This document shows positions 8,626 to 17,089 of a stretch of 64,000 bases of DNA, piece by piece; the first letter of the stretch is position 1, and every line of letters begins with the position of its first letter. This DNA is from Brevundimonas pondensis (GTDB taxonomy: Bacteria > Pseudomonadota > Alphaproteobacteria > Caulobacterales > Caulobacteraceae): positions 2,486,001-2,550,000 of the forward strand of contig NZ_CP062006.1 of NCBI RefSeq assembly GCF_017487345.1. The letters run 5' to 3'. The notes beneath the pieces are model-generated. The model worked only from the letters and a program-made list of their open reading frames with translations. It was not told the origin of the DNA and did no database searches. Both the position numbers and the translations under genes were made by a program.

Positions 8626-10069
8626 AACGGGCGTTGCGCGCCGTGACTCGGGCACGGATCTCGGCGCGCATCCGTTCCAGCTCGCCCGCATCGATCAGGC
8701 GGCCGCGCAGAACCACGGCCTCGGCGTCGCGCGTGGCGCTGACGTCCGCCAGAGGGTTCACTTCCAGCACCAGCAGGTCAGCCGACTTGCCTGCCGCCAC
8801 CGCACCGTAGCGCTCGCCCTGGTTCAGGAAGCGCGGCCCGTCCACGACCGACCCCATCAGGGCCTCGCGCGGCGTCAGCCCCAGCTTGACGTAAAGCTCC
8901 AGCTCGTCGTGCAGAGAGAAGCCCGGATAGTTGAAGGAGTTGAGGAAGCCCGCGTCCGTCCCGGTCAGGATGACCACACCCGCGTCGCGCAACATGGGCA
9001 GGGTGCGGGCGGTGACGTCCTTGACGAAGTGGCGGTCCGCTACCTGCTGCGGCGTGGCCTTGGCCGCCCGCTCGACGCGCCAGGCATAGGTGGCGCGGAT
9101 GCCCGGCCCGACATAGGCCAGGCCGTCGTCGTGCGAGTGGTCGTCCAGATCGAGGTTCGCCAGCGTGGTCGAGCCATAGAGGGTCGACGACACCGCCGTG
9201 CCCAGCTCCCTCAACCGCGCATAGACCCGCCGCGCCGTCTCGACATCGAAGGTGTCGGCATAGCGCCGCATGGTCTGGGCGTAGGTGTACTTGCCAGCCA
9301 GATAGTCCGCGGCGATGGCCGCCTCGTCCTTCGAGCCCGCCTTCATGGCGTAGTCGAGGTGCTCGATGGACGACAGGCCCGCCTCGGCGGCCTCCAGCAC
9401 GGTGATGCTGGCCGGGATGTGGGCCGAGGTCTTCATGCCCCGCTTCTTCGCCTCGCGCACGGCGTAGAGGAAGAGCTCGGGTTTCAGGGTGTTGTCGGTG
9501 ATCTTGACGAAGTCGACGCGCAGGGCCTGCAGCCGGTCCAGGGCCGCGTCCACGTCCGCCTCGTCGCCGGTCTCGATCACGCCCTTCCAGACGGGAGCGA
9601 TGCCCTCGATCTTGGGACCGGAGGTGAAGATGCGCGGGCTGTCGGGCATCGGCGGATTGTCGCGCCAGTCCAGCACCTGCTGCGCCAGGTCGCCCGCAGC
9701 GTCGCGCACCGCGACCACGCCGTTCACGACGTATAGCGGCATCAGCTCGGCGTTCTCCTCGATCAGGGCCTCGCCCCCGCCGAAGTGGACATGCATGTCC
9801 CACAGGCCCGGCATGACGTAGCGGTCGCCCAGGTCCTGCGTCCGCGTGGCGCGATAGCGATTGGCCTGGCTTTCAGGAAGGACAGCGACGATGTCCCCGC
9901 CGCGCACGGCCACCAGTTGATCGGGCGTCGTCGTCCCCTTCTCGACATCGACCACCGTGGCCGAGGTCAGCAGCAGGTCAACGGTCTCAACCGGGCTTTC
10001 AACGGCCGTCAGGGGTGCCGTGGCGCAGGCGGACAAGAGGGCGGCTGCGGCGATCAGGATGGTGCGCAT
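8603..10069 (-). CDS. Secreted amidohydrolase family lipoprotein
   Basis: A metal-dependent amidohydrolase of 488 residues started at the ATG at 10069, which gives a lipoprotein signal (MRTILIAAAALLSAC). Typical blocks are visible: the first metal site MPGLWDMHVHFGGG near 95, a KIT segment for the bridging Lys (VDFVKITDN), the His in HIPAS and the active-site Asp in LTGTDAGF. The C-terminal beta-sandwich ends with GKSADLLVLEVNPL. These are imidazolonepropionase/prolidase-like enzymes acting on cyclic amides or dipeptides. The substrate is unknown. Its stop overlaps the HdeD-like gene by 23 bases. Confidence 0.88.
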   Translation of the reverse strand: MRTILIAAAALLSACATAPLTAVESPVETVDLLLTSATVVDVEKGTTTPDQLVAVRGGDIVAVLPESQANRYRATRTQDLGDRYVMPGLWDMHVHFGGGEALIEENAELMPLYVVNGVVAVRDAAGDLAQQVLDWRDNPPMPDSPRIFTSGPKIEGIAPVWKGVIETGDEADVDAALDRLQALRVDFVKITDNTLKPELFLYAVREAKKRGMKTSAHIPASITVLEAAEAGLSSIEHLDYAMKAGSKDEAAIAADYLAGKYTYAQTMRRYADTFDVETARRVYARLRELGTAVSSTLYGSTTLANLDLDDHSHDDGLAYVGPGIRATYAWRVERAAKATPQQVADRHFVKDVTARTLPMLRDAGVVILTGTDAGFLNSFNYPGFSLHDELELYVKLGLTPREALMGSVVDGPRFLNQGERYGAVAAGKSADLLVLEVNPLADVSATRDAEAVVLRGRLIDAGELERMRAEIRARVTARNARFTPSPAS

Positions 10070-10110
10070 GACCATCCGCTATAGGCCGCTCATCTCGCCC
10101 GGCAAGCAGA

Positions 10111-10524
10111 TCAGGGATAGCGGCGGTTCATCTCGTCCCGGCTGGCGACGCACAGGTCACGCAGCACGCCCATGTCCACCTGATCCAGACGCTTGATGTA
10201 GAGGCAGGCCACGCTGGTCGTGTGCGGCCCCAGACGCGTCAGCATCGCCTCGGTCTGCGACGTCGAGGCCAGATAGAGGGTCAGGGCCGCCTTGCGCGGC
10301 GAGAAGCCCATGCGCGGCCAGTCAGCGGGCTTCTTGCTCGTGTTGACGTAGGTGTAGCGGCCGAAGCCGACGATGGACGGTCCCCACATGACCGGCGCCT
10401 CGCCCGTCACTTCCTGCATCAGGGCGCACAGGATACGGCCTTCCTCGCGCCGTCGCGCCGGTTCGGCGGCGGCCAGAAAGTCCTCGACCGAGGCCTCCGT
10501 GGGCTGGGTCTTGGGCTCAGACAT
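10111..10524 (-). CDS. DUF1801 domain-containing protein
   Basis: A 137-residue protein starting MSEPKTQPTEASVEDFLAA. It matches the DUF1801/YdhG-like fold, with hallmark segments VMWGPSIVGFGRY and MGFSPRKAALTLYL near residues 55 and 80. These small proteins are structurally related to frataxin-like folds and have no settled function. Its ATG lies inside the end of the upstream cupin gene (8-base overlap), so the two are translationally coupled. Confidence 0.85.
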   Translation of the reverse strand: MSEPKTQPTEASVEDFLAAAEPARRREEGRILCALMQEVTGEAPVMWGPSIVGFGRYTYVNTSKKPADWPRMGFSPRKAALTLYLASTSQTEAMLTRLGPHTTSVACLYIKRLDQVDMGVLRDLCVASRDEMNRRYP

Positions 10525-10909
10525 GGGACGCCTCCACCGCTTCGATCGCCAGACCCGGCGCCGTCGAACAGGCGGCCAGGCTCCAGTCGCCCTGACTGCG
10601 CATCCGACGCCACGCCCCGGCGGGCGCTGCGATCTGACGCTGATCCGGACCCAGAACCAACGGCCGCAGCCCCAGATCCGTTGCGATCTCGATCTCCAGC
10701 GGTGCCCCCATGTAGAAGGCCCAGATCTCGGTCGCCTCGACCGGACGCCAGTCGTCCGCATCCTCCGCCGTCAGCAGCCGGTATTCGGTCGCAGCCTCCG
10801 AGCCGCAAACCGCCAACCCGGCATCGCGCGCCATCGGCCGGAAATGCCCGCCCTCGGGATGGGGGCTTAGCGACAGGTTGGCGATGATCTCGTCGGCGCT
10901 GAAGTCCAC
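10517..10909 (-). CDS. Cupin family protein (DUF985)
   Basis: About 130 residues from a GTG at 10909. I chose this start because GGGAGGGG sits just upstream and the family begins at this point (VDFSADEIIANLSLSPHPEGGHF). An ATG at 10939 would add ten unlikely residues. The signature LSPHPEGGHFRPM near residue 16 and the end motif SLAACSTAPGL are those of the DUF985/cupin_5 family, a single-domain beta-barrel of unknown function. It is followed by the overlapping DUF1801 gene. Confidence 0.82.
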   Translation of the reverse strand: MDFSADEIIANLSLSPHPEGGHFRPMARDAGLAVCGSEAATEYRLLTAEDADDWRPVEATEIWAFYMGAPLEIEIATDLGLRPLVLGPDQRQIAAPAGAWRRMRSQGDWSLAACSTAPGLAIEAVEASHV

Positions 10910-11049
10910 TTCCCCTCCCTGTCCTGAGCCTCTTCGCATTGGAGCCTTGATGGCGCTGTTCGCGGGCGGCGCCAATGGCGCGACGGGGCCGGCCGCACTT
11001 CAGCCGCAAAACGCCGTTCTCATGACCAGAAATACCGGGGGGATTTCGG

Positions 11050-11661
11050 ATGTTTATCGCACTCATGGCGCTGGCTATCGCGCAGGTTGAACCTGTTTCC
11101 GTCAACGAGCCCTGCCCCCATGACCGGGCGGCGCTTCTGGCCCTGTCGCCCGCAGACTTTGACCAGGATCTGGAGGGGGGCTGGCGGCCCCTGGGCGAAA
11201 AGCCCGAGTGCGCGGCTATCGCCGCCGACCTGCTGGCCGCCTATCGCAAGGCCCGTTGGGCCGACCTGACGCAAAGCGAACTGCACACCAACTACTGGCA
11301 TGAAGGTCAACTCCGCGCGGGACTGGGCCAGACGCAGGCGGCGACGCGGTTGATGATGGCCGGGGTGAACCCCGAAATGTCCCGCAGCGGGTTTTCCGAC
11401 TACGCGCTTGGGACCATCGCCTTCCTGCATCAGGACCGCCCCGGCTTGATCGCGGCCAGAGAACGACTGGCCGCCCTGCCCAAGCCAGCCGACTTTGATC
11501 AAGCGGCCCAGCGTTTCAAAGCCGCCTATGGTTTCGATCTGGAGTGGCCCGCGAACCTCAAGGTCCTCGACGGCTTCATCGCCTGCTTCGATCGCCCCTA
11601 TAACGAGGCCTACGGCTCCTGCGCGGCCGCGGCCGAAAAGGCGGCGGCCGGACGCCACTGA
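11050..11661 (+). CDS. Hypothetical secreted or periplasmic protein
   Basis: A 203-residue protein with a short hydrophobic N-terminus (MFIALMALAIAQ) that looks like a minimal signal peptide, then a helical body with four Cys residues (positions near 22, 53, 178 and 188), as expected for an oxidised periplasmic protein. I do not recognise a family. Its 3' end overlaps the convergent hypothetical gene by 52 bases. The 140 bases upstream, back to the cupin gene, hold no other gene. Confidence 0.6.
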   Translation: MFIALMALAIAQVEPVSVNEPCPHDRAALLALSPADFDQDLEGGWRPLGEKPECAAIAADLLAAYRKARWADLTQSELHTNYWHEGQLRAGLGQTQAATRLMMAGVNPEMSRSGFSDYALGTIAFLHQDRPGLIAARERLAALPKPADFDQAAQRFKAAYGFDLEWPANLKVLDGFIACFDRPYNEAYGSCAAAAEKAAAGRH

Positions 11662-12077
11662 CCGTCCTCGAAGATGAAGTCGCCGCCGCCGCGCCAGGGG
11701 ATGCGACTCAGCGCTCCGCCGGTCAGGCCATAGCCGACGACGGCGTAGCGCACACCGGGCTTCAGCGGGACCGGCGACACCGTCGTTGCGAACCCGTCCG
11801 GCGTCTCGCCATAGACGATCTGGCGCAGGCCCCGGCAGTCGCGGCCGCGCGCCTCGATCGACCAGACAGGCCGCATCATGGCGTTGGACAGCTCATGCAC
11901 GGCCAGGCCGCCAAGGCAGGCCTTTTCCGGACGCGCCGGATCGGCGCCGAAGCTCGCAGTCGGCCGCTCCGGATCACCACTGATAATGACTGGAATCATG
12001 GCCGAACAGGCGGCCATAGAGGTCGCCGCCGCCACCAGCGCGACGCCCGCTCGCCAGGCCGCACGGCGTTTCAGCAC
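11610..12077 (-). CDS. Hypothetical exported protein
   Basis: About 155 residues from a GTG at 12077 that overlaps the stop of the upstream lipoprotein gene (GTGCTGA), a normal coupling arrangement. The N-terminus (VLKRRAAWRAGVALVAAATSMAAC) is a lipoprotein-type signal. The mature part has a conserved-looking core (GLRQIVYGETPDGF, VRYAVVGYGL) and paired Cys. No family was recognised. Its last 52 bases overlap the opposite-strand gene ending at 11661. Confidence 0.6.
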   Translation of the reverse strand: MLKRRAAWRAGVALVAAATSMAACSAMIPVIISGDPERPTASFGADPARPEKACLGGLAVHELSNAMMRPVWSIEARGRDCRGLRQIVYGETPDGFATTVSPVPLKPGVRYAVVGYGLTGGALSRIPWRGGGDFIFEDGQWRPAAAFSAAAAQEP

Positions 12078-12802
12078 CCTGCGTAGGGGATGTAGCCGAC
12101 CTCGATCTCGTCGATGCGGACATTCTTCAGCTCGCGCACAGCCATCTGGTCGAAGTCGGCGCTGCAGTTGAAGGTCGTGTCGATCACATAGTCCTCGCCC
12201 TTGGCCGCCTTGATGGCGTCGCGGATGCGGAAGGAGGCGTCGATCGTGGCGTCGCTGACCATCACGGCCGAGGCGCGGATGCCCGGCGAGGCGCGCGGAC
12301 CGGCGCTTTCCAGATAGACCCAGGGGTCGGCCGCATTGCCGCACAGGGTCAGGCAGTCGGCCTTGAAGTCGGCGTTGCCGCGCGCCGCCGCGAACTCGCC
12401 CATGGTCAGGTTGATCTTCTGCGGCAGATCATAGTCCTTGAGCGTCGCCAGGGCCTGGGTCGAACAGGCCGGCGTCATCGGCACGGCGTAGCCGACAACC
12501 TCGCCGCCCTCGGCGCTAACCCGGACCGTGCAGTCGCCGATCTCATAGGTCCGTTCCTTGTCCTGGACCGTGCGGGCGGGACCCAATTTGGATTCCAGAT
12601 AGGCGACCTGAACACCCAACATCTGATCGATCGACACAGCCTCGCCTGTAGCGGCGGGCGCGGCTGCAGGCGCGCTGGCCGACGCCGTCCCGGCCGGGGC
12701 GGCGTCGGTTTTGGCGGGCGCCTTTTCCCCTTGCCCGCAGGCGGCCAGTCCCGCCACGACACCCAGAACGGCGGCGGCTTTCAGATATCGGGCAACGGTC
12801 AT
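12071..12802 (-). CDS. Hypothetical lipoprotein
   Basis: A 243-residue protein from the ATG at 12802, supported by GGAGAG just upstream. It has a lipoprotein signal MTVARYLKAAAVLGVVAGLAAC, then an Ala/Pro-rich linker of about 40 residues typical of surface-tethered lipoproteins, then a globular domain with six Cys (for example CTVRV, CSTQ, CLTLCG, CSAD). It forms a two-gene unit with the overlapping gene downstream. I do not recognise the globular domain. Confidence 0.72.
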   Translation of the reverse strand: MTVARYLKAAAVLGVVAGLAACGQGEKAPAKTDAAPAGTASASAPAAAPAATGEAVSIDQMLGVQVAYLESKLGPARTVQDKERTYEIGDCTVRVSAEGGEVVGYAVPMTPACSTQALATLKDYDLPQKINLTMGEFAAARGNADFKADCLTLCGNAADPWVYLESAGPRASPGIRASAVMVSDATIDASFRIRDAIKAAKGEDYVIDTTFNCSADFDQMAVRELKNVRIDEIEVGYIPYAGC

Positions 12803-12870
12803 GATCTCTCCACGGCTCAGGTTGAGCGTCGCAAGCCAACGCATCGGCCGGCGATCGGTTCGCACGCCGT

Positions 12871-14289
12871 CTAGAGCGCCTTCACGATCCCTTCGACCAT
12901 CTTCTTGGCGTCGGCGAACAGCATCATGGTGTTGTCGCGGAAGAAGAGCTCGTTCTCGACGCCCGCATAGCCCGCCGCCATGCCGCGCTTGATGAACAGC
13001 ACCGTCCCCGCCTTCTCCACATCCAGCACCGGCATCCCATAGATGGGCGATTGTGGGTCCGTCTTGGCGGCGGGGTTGGTGACGTCGTTGGCGCCGATGA
13101 CGAAGGCCACGTCGGCGGAGGAGAACTCACTGTTGATGTCCTCCAGCTCGAACACCTCGTCATAGGGGACGTTGGCCTCGGCCAGCAGGACGTTCATATG
13201 GCCCGGCATCCGGCCCGCGACGGGGTGGATGGCGTACTTCACCTCGACGCCCTCTTCCTTCAGCTTGTCAGCCATTTCGCGCAGGGCGTGCTGGGCCTGG
13301 GCCACAGCCATGCCGTAGCCGGGGACGATGATGACCTTGGACGCGTTCTTCATGATGAAGGCGGCGTCCTCGGCCGAGCCCTGCTTGACCGGGCGCGTCT
13401 CGACCACGCCGCCGCCCGCCGCCGCCGCGTCCCCGCCGCCGAAGCCGCCCAGGATGACGCTGACGAAGCTGCGGTTCATGCCCTTGCACATGATGTAGCT
13501 GAGGATGGCGCCGGACGAGCCGACCAGGGCGCCGGTGATGATCAGGGCGATGTTCTCCAGCGTGAAGCCCAGGGCCGCTGCGGCCCAGCCGGAATAGGAG
13601 TTCAGCATCGACACCACCACCGGCATATCCGCCCCGCCGATGGGGATGATCAGGGTCGCGCCCAGGATCAGGGCGATGGCGAAGACGCCCCAGAACGCCC
13701 AGATGGCCGTGCCGCCGGTGCCGATCAGGACACCGATCAGGAAGACCAGCGCCAGGGCCAGGCCGATGTTGATCAGGTGCCGCGCGGGCAGCAGGATCGG
13801 CGAGCCGCTCATCCGGCCGTCCAGCTTGGCGAAGGCGATGACCGAGCCGGTGAAGGTGATGGCCCCGATGGCCACGCCGAGGCTGAGCTCAACGATCGAC
13901 AGGGTCTTGATGCCGCCCTCGGCCGTCATGATGCCGAAGGCGTCCGGGGCATAGACGGCGCCGACCGCCACCAGACAGGCGGCCAGACCGACCAGGGAGT
14001 GGAAGGCCGCGACCAGTTGCGGCATGGCCGTCATCGGCACACGTCGGGCGATAAGCGCGCCTGCGCCCCCGCCGACCACGACCCCGCCGCCGATCAGGGC
14101 CAGGGTCATCATATCCAACGCGCCCGACGTGCCCAGCGTCAGCAGGGTCACGCCGACGGCCAGGGCCATGCCGATCATGCCCAGAGTATTGCCCCGACGG
14201 CTGGTCTCCGGGCTGGAGAGGCCCCGAAGGGAGAGGATGAACAGGACCCCCGCGGCCAGATAGGCCAGCGCGGCTATGGATGCGTTCAT
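12871..14289 (-). CDS. pntB: NAD(P) transhydrogenase subunit beta
   Basis: A 472-residue PntB, full length. The N-terminal half is membrane (about nine helices up to residue 270) and forms the proton channel with PntA2. The C-terminal half is the NADP-binding domain III, with VPGYGMAVAQAQHAL near 323 and the nucleotide segment FVIGANDVTNPAA near 405. The enzyme uses the proton gradient to drive hydride transfer from NADH to NADP. In this operon it is separated from pntA1-pntA2 by two uncharacterised genes. Confidence 0.98.
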   Translation of the reverse strand: MNASIAALAYLAAGVLFILSLRGLSSPETSRRGNTLGMIGMALAVGVTLLTLGTSGALDMMTLALIGGGVVVGGGAGALIARRVPMTAMPQLVAAFHSLVGLAACLVAVGAVYAPDAFGIMTAEGGIKTLSIVELSLGVAIGAITFTGSVIAFAKLDGRMSGSPILLPARHLINIGLALALVFLIGVLIGTGGTAIWAFWGVFAIALILGATLIIPIGGADMPVVVSMLNSYSGWAAAALGFTLENIALIITGALVGSSGAILSYIMCKGMNRSFVSVILGGFGGGDAAAAGGGVVETRPVKQGSAEDAAFIMKNASKVIIVPGYGMAVAQAQHALREMADKLKEEGVEVKYAIHPVAGRMPGHMNVLLAEANVPYDEVFELEDINSEFSSADVAFVIGANDVTNPAAKTDPQSPIYGMPVLDVEKAGTVLFIKRGMAAGYAGVENELFFRDNTMMLFADAKKMVEGIVKAL

Positions 14290-14321
14290 CGGATCCCCTC
14301 CCCCAGGGTTGTTTCAGCGTG

Positions 14322-14699
14322 TCAGAAAACGTTGATGACGGCCGGCTTGGCCGGGTCGTTGGTGCCGGCGGCGGTGGCCACGCCATTCTTGACCAGGGCG
14401 ACGCCGACGCCGCCCTCGCCGCCCGTCTTGGTCACGCGGCAGCTGCCGTTGTCGCTCGGCAGACGGCCCGCCATGTGGCCCGTGCCGGTGTGGTTGATGC
14501 GGTTGAAGTGGATGCCGCGCACGGTGACGGGGGCGAACTGACATTCCAGCGCCCAGCTGGCGCCCTGGGGCGCGGCCACCGACCAGTGCAGGCCGTTATA
14601 GGGATTCTGGCCGACTTCTTCGGTCTTCTGGGCCGAGGCGGCGCCCGATACGGCGACGGCGGCGGTCAGAACAGAGGCGAAAATCAGGGAGGTCTTCAT
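14322..14699 (-). CDS. Uncharacterised secreted protein within the pnt operon
   Basis: A 125-residue protein started at the ATG at 14699. It has a clear Sec signal peptide (MKTSLIFASVLTAAVAVSGAASA) and a small mature domain with two Cys that could form a disulfide (ALECQF and GSCRV). It lies between the small membrane protein gene and pntB, on the same strand with short gaps, so it is cotranscribed with transhydrogenase. No domain was recognised. A periplasmic partner of the transhydrogenase, or simply a hitchhiker, are both possible. Confidence 0.72.
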   Translation of the reverse strand: MKTSLIFASVLTAAVAVSGAASAQKTEEVGQNPYNGLHWSVAAPQGASWALECQFAPVTVRGIHFNRINHTGTGHMAGRLPSDNGSCRVTKTGGEGGVGVALVKNGVATAAGTNDPAKPAVINVF

Positions 14700-14710
14700 T
14701 ACAGTTACTC

Positions 14711-14995
14711 TCAGCGTTTGGTCAGGCCTTGGGTGCGATTCAATCGCCACAGAGCGGCGGCGATGAACAGCGGTCCCAGGAATATCATGGCCCAGTCGAA
14801 GACGGTCATCTCGCGGTTCTGGATGACGATGCGGGTCAGCACGGCGGCGAAGACCAGCACCACGCCGCAGTCCTGAAACCGCAGCTTGCCGATGGGGTCC
14901 TTCACCCGCACCCAGCTCCATATCCACAGGGCCACGCCCAGACCGGTGACGGCCCAGGAGACATAGAAGGCGAACAGGGCAGGCGAGAAAATCAC
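14711..14995 (-). CDS. Small membrane protein within the pnt operon
   Basis: A 94-residue protein from a GTG at 14995 that overlaps the pntA2 stop (GTGA), so translation is coupled. It has three predicted membrane helices: LFAFYVSWAVTGLGVALWIWSW, CGVVLVFAAVLTRIVI and FDWAMIFLGPLFIAAALW. It is not part of the usual pntA1-A2-B set and I do not recognise a family. The position suggests a role in assembly or regulation of transhydrogenase, which is inference. Confidence 0.68.
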   Translation of the reverse strand: MIFSPALFAFYVSWAVTGLGVALWIWSWVRVKDPIGKLRFQDCGVVLVFAAVLTRIVIQNREMTVFDWAMIFLGPLFIAAALWRLNRTQGLTKR

Positions 14996-15318
14996 GAGGC
15001 CTTGGGCCTTTCCTTCTTCTTGTACATGGCCAGCATCCGTCGCGTGACCATGAAACCGCCGAAGATGTTGACGCTGGCCAGGGTCACCGCCGCCACGCCC
15101 GCCCCCTTGGCGATCCAGGCGTTCGGCCCGCCCGCCTGGGCGCTCATGGCCGCCGCCGCGATCAGGCCGCCGACGATGATGACGCTGGAAATGGCGTTGG
15201 TCACGGCCATCAGCGGCGTGTGCAGGGCGGGCGTCACGCTCCACACCACATAATAGCCGACGAAGATCGCCAGCACGAAGATGGCCAGCCGGAAGACGGT
15301 AGGATCGACGTGTTCCAT
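14992..15318 (-). CDS. pntA2: NAD(P) transhydrogenase subunit alpha part 2 (membrane)
   Basis: A 108-residue protein with a hydrophobic helix near residues 8-28 (FRLAIFVLAIFVGYYVVW) and further helices after residue 35. The conserved block TPALHTPLMAVTNAISSVIIVGG is diagnostic of the PntA membrane part. Splitting PntA into A1 and A2 is normal for alphaproteobacteria. Its ATG overlaps the pntA1 stop (ATGA), and its stop overlaps the next gene (GTGA). Confidence 0.96.
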   Translation of the reverse strand: MEHVDPTVFRLAIFVLAIFVGYYVVWSVTPALHTPLMAVTNAISSVIIVGGLIAAAAMSAQAGGPNAWIAKGAGVAAVTLASVNIFGGFMVTRRMLAMYKKKERPKAS

Positions 15319-16451
15319 CAGCCCTTCACTCCTTCATGCACGACGGCCCCGCCGTGCGTCACGACAGCGGCCTTGAGGATTTCGTCTTCCAGATCCAGCG
15401 TCAGTGCGCCGTCCTTGACCATCAACCCGACGAAGGCGACCAGGTTGCGCGCATAGAGGGCGCTGGCGTCCGCGGCGATGCGGCCCGGCAGGTTGGTGTA
15501 GCCGACGATGGACACGCCATTCGCCGTGGTCACGACCTCGCCCGCCTTGGCGCCCGCGACATTGCCGCCCGCCTCGACCGCCAGATCGATCAGGACCGAG
15601 CCCGGCTTCATCGAGGCCACCTGTTCGGCGCTGACCAGCACCGGCGCCGCGCGGCCGGGGATCAGGGCGGTGGTGATGACGATGTCCTGCTTCCTGATGT
15701 GTTCGCCGGTCAGGACGGCCTGCTTGGCCTGATACTCAGGCGACATCGGCTTGGCGTAGCCGCCCGCCGTCTGGGCGTTCCTGAATTCTTCGTCCTCGAC
15801 GGCCAGGAACTTGGCGCCCAGGCTCTCGACCTGTTCCTTGGTCGCGGGCCGCACGTCGGTGGCCGTGACCACCGCGCCCAGGCGCCGCGCCGTGGCGATG
15901 GCCTGCAGGCCCGCCACGCCCACGCCCATGACGAAGACCTTGGCCGGGGCGACCGTGCCCGCCGCCGTCATCATCATCGGGAAACCCTTGCCGAAGGCGT
16001 AGGCCGCCTCGATCACCGCGCGATAGCCGGCCAGATTGGCCTGGGACGACAGCACGTCCATGACCTGGGCGCGGGTGATGCGCGGCACGAACTCCATGGC
16101 GAAGGCGGTGGCGTTCGCGCCCTTGAGCGCCTCGACCGTATCCTTCTCCCGATAGGCATCGAGCATGGCGATGACGATGGCGCCGGGCTTCAGGGCGCTG
16201 GTCTCCTGCGCCGTCGGACCACGCACCTTCAGCAGGACATCGGCGCCATCCAGCACCGCACGGGTGTCGGGTTTCACCGTGGCCCCGGCCTCGGCGTAGT
16301 CGGCGTCGGGAATTGACGAGCCGATCCCCGTCCCGGCCTCGACCGAGACAGTCGCGCCGAGCGCGATCAGCTTCTTCACCGTCTCCGGCGTTACGGCGCA
16401 GCGCGTCTCGCCTTCACGGCGTTCGCGGGTCACGGCGATGGCGACAGCCAA
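15318..16451 (-). CDS. pntA: NAD(P) transhydrogenase subunit alpha part 1 (NAD-binding)
   Basis: A 377-residue soluble domain I of transhydrogenase that binds NAD(H). It starts at a TTG at 16451 (MAVAIAVTRERREGETRCA...), with AGGGAGGG about 7 bases upstream. Key segments are the RREGETRCA N-terminal block, the nucleotide fold VMGVGVAGLQAIATARRLGA near 170 and the mobile-loop region TTALIPGRAAPVL near 262. It is first in the operon pntA1-pntA2-unknown membrane-unknown secreted-pntB. A candidate promoter lies at 16483-16512. Confidence 0.97.
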   Translation of the reverse strand: MAVAIAVTRERREGETRCAVTPETVKKLIALGATVSVEAGTGIGSSIPDADYAEAGATVKPDTRAVLDGADVLLKVRGPTAQETSALKPGAIVIAMLDAYREKDTVEALKGANATAFAMEFVPRITRAQVMDVLSSQANLAGYRAVIEAAYAFGKGFPMMMTAAGTVAPAKVFVMGVGVAGLQAIATARRLGAVVTATDVRPATKEQVESLGAKFLAVEDEEFRNAQTAGGYAKPMSPEYQAKQAVLTGEHIRKQDIVITTALIPGRAAPVLVSAEQVASMKPGSVLIDLAVEAGGNVAGAKAGEVVTTANGVSIVGYTNLPGRIAADASALYARNLVAFVGLMVKDGALTLDLEDEILKAAVVTHGGAVVHEGVKG

Positions 16452-16482
16452 GCGAATCCCTCCCTTATCCCTCAGCCCCGAG

Positions 16483-16512
16483 ACGTTAGGACGAAGCGAA
16501 AGGGCGCGTCAA
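16483..16512 (-). promoter_or_regulatory. Candidate pnt operon promoter
   Basis: On the minus strand TTGACG (16507-16512) is followed after 18 bases by TAACGT (16483-16488), about 32 bases upstream of the pntA TTG start. TTGACG is the preferred -35 word of the Caulobacter housekeeping sigma factor. The -10 match is moderate. Further upstream (16549-16575) an imperfect inverted repeat GCGCAT...ATGCGC could be a regulatory site. Confidence 0.45.
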
Positions 16513-16611
16513 AGCGCAAACACCCCTCGCGCCTGACATTTTGTTGCAGCGCATGCGGAATTTTTCGCGATGCGCGCAAATTTCCACCCACAGGCACTTT
16601 CGCGCCGCATG

Positions 16612-16647
16612 AAAAAGCCCGTCGAACACGCGGTTCGACGGGCTTTC
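16612..16647. terminator. Rho-independent terminator, bidirectional
   Basis: An 11-bp perfect stem (GCCCGTCGAAC, 16617-16627) pairs with GTTCGACGGGC (16633-16643) across a 5-base loop, with a run of five A on the left and TTT on the right. It ends the minus-strand oxidase subunit IV transcript 33 bases after its stop and insulates the pnt promoter region. Confidence 0.88.
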
Positions 16648-16679
16648 AAGCCTTCGACGGCGCTGACGCGACGCGAAAC

Positions 16680-16928
16680 TCAGTGAGCGGGCTTGGAACG
16701 CAGGGCGAAGAAGCCGACCACGAAAAGGGCCGCGCCGCTGATGAAGCCCGCGAAGAAGCCCGCGCCAACCGCGAACCAGACCGTCAGCAGCAGCAGGATG
16801 GCGGCCGTCAGCAGCGAGCCCCACTTGGCCAGGAAGACGAACAGATGCCAGGTCGAAACCTGTTCCGAGATTTCCATCGAGCCGTGCACATAGGCGTGTT
16901 CGGCGTTGTCTGCGTGCGGGTCGGCCAT
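16680..16928 (-). CDS. aa3-type cytochrome c oxidase subunit IV
   Basis: An 82-residue protein with a short polar N-terminus carrying the family's MEISEQVSTWHLFVFLAKWGSL segment (split around residues 18-39). One helix (LLTAAILLLLTVWFAVGAG) and a second hydrophobic stretch follow. It matches the small bacterial aa3 oxidase subunit IV family. It is a single-gene unit with its own terminator at 16612-16647. It presumably joins an aa3 oxidase encoded elsewhere, since the large subunits are not in this window. Confidence 0.85.
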   Translation of the reverse strand: MADPHADNAEHAYVHGSMEISEQVSTWHLFVFLAKWGSLLTAAILLLLTVWFAVGAGFFAGFISGAALFVVGFFALRSKPAH

Positions 16929-17089
16929 GGCGTCTTCCGGAAAAGAGTCGAGATTTCGACGGTTCTTATAGCGGTCGGCGCGCGCTGCTCAAGGGTGCTG
17001 ATCACAAGCCGTCCAGCTTGTCGCGTTGACGCACGCCGATCAGCCTTCATGATGCGACTGCGAACGTCCCGCCGGATCAAGGAGCCTTC

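Noticed and set aside
10419..11105. Minus-strand ORF of 228 residues over the cupin/DUF1801 genes
   Set aside because: Out of frame with two recognisable, overlapping families; Arg/Gly-rich shadow.
13051..14541. Plus-strand ORF of 496 residues over pntB
   Set aside because: Asp/Gly/Gln-rich antisense translation with no domain. PntB is intact on the other strand.
16549..16575. Attenuator or riboswitch upstream of the pnt operon
   Set aside because: There is an imperfect inverted repeat, but it lies upstream of the likely promoter and no riboswitch core or T run follows, so only a possible operator is noted.
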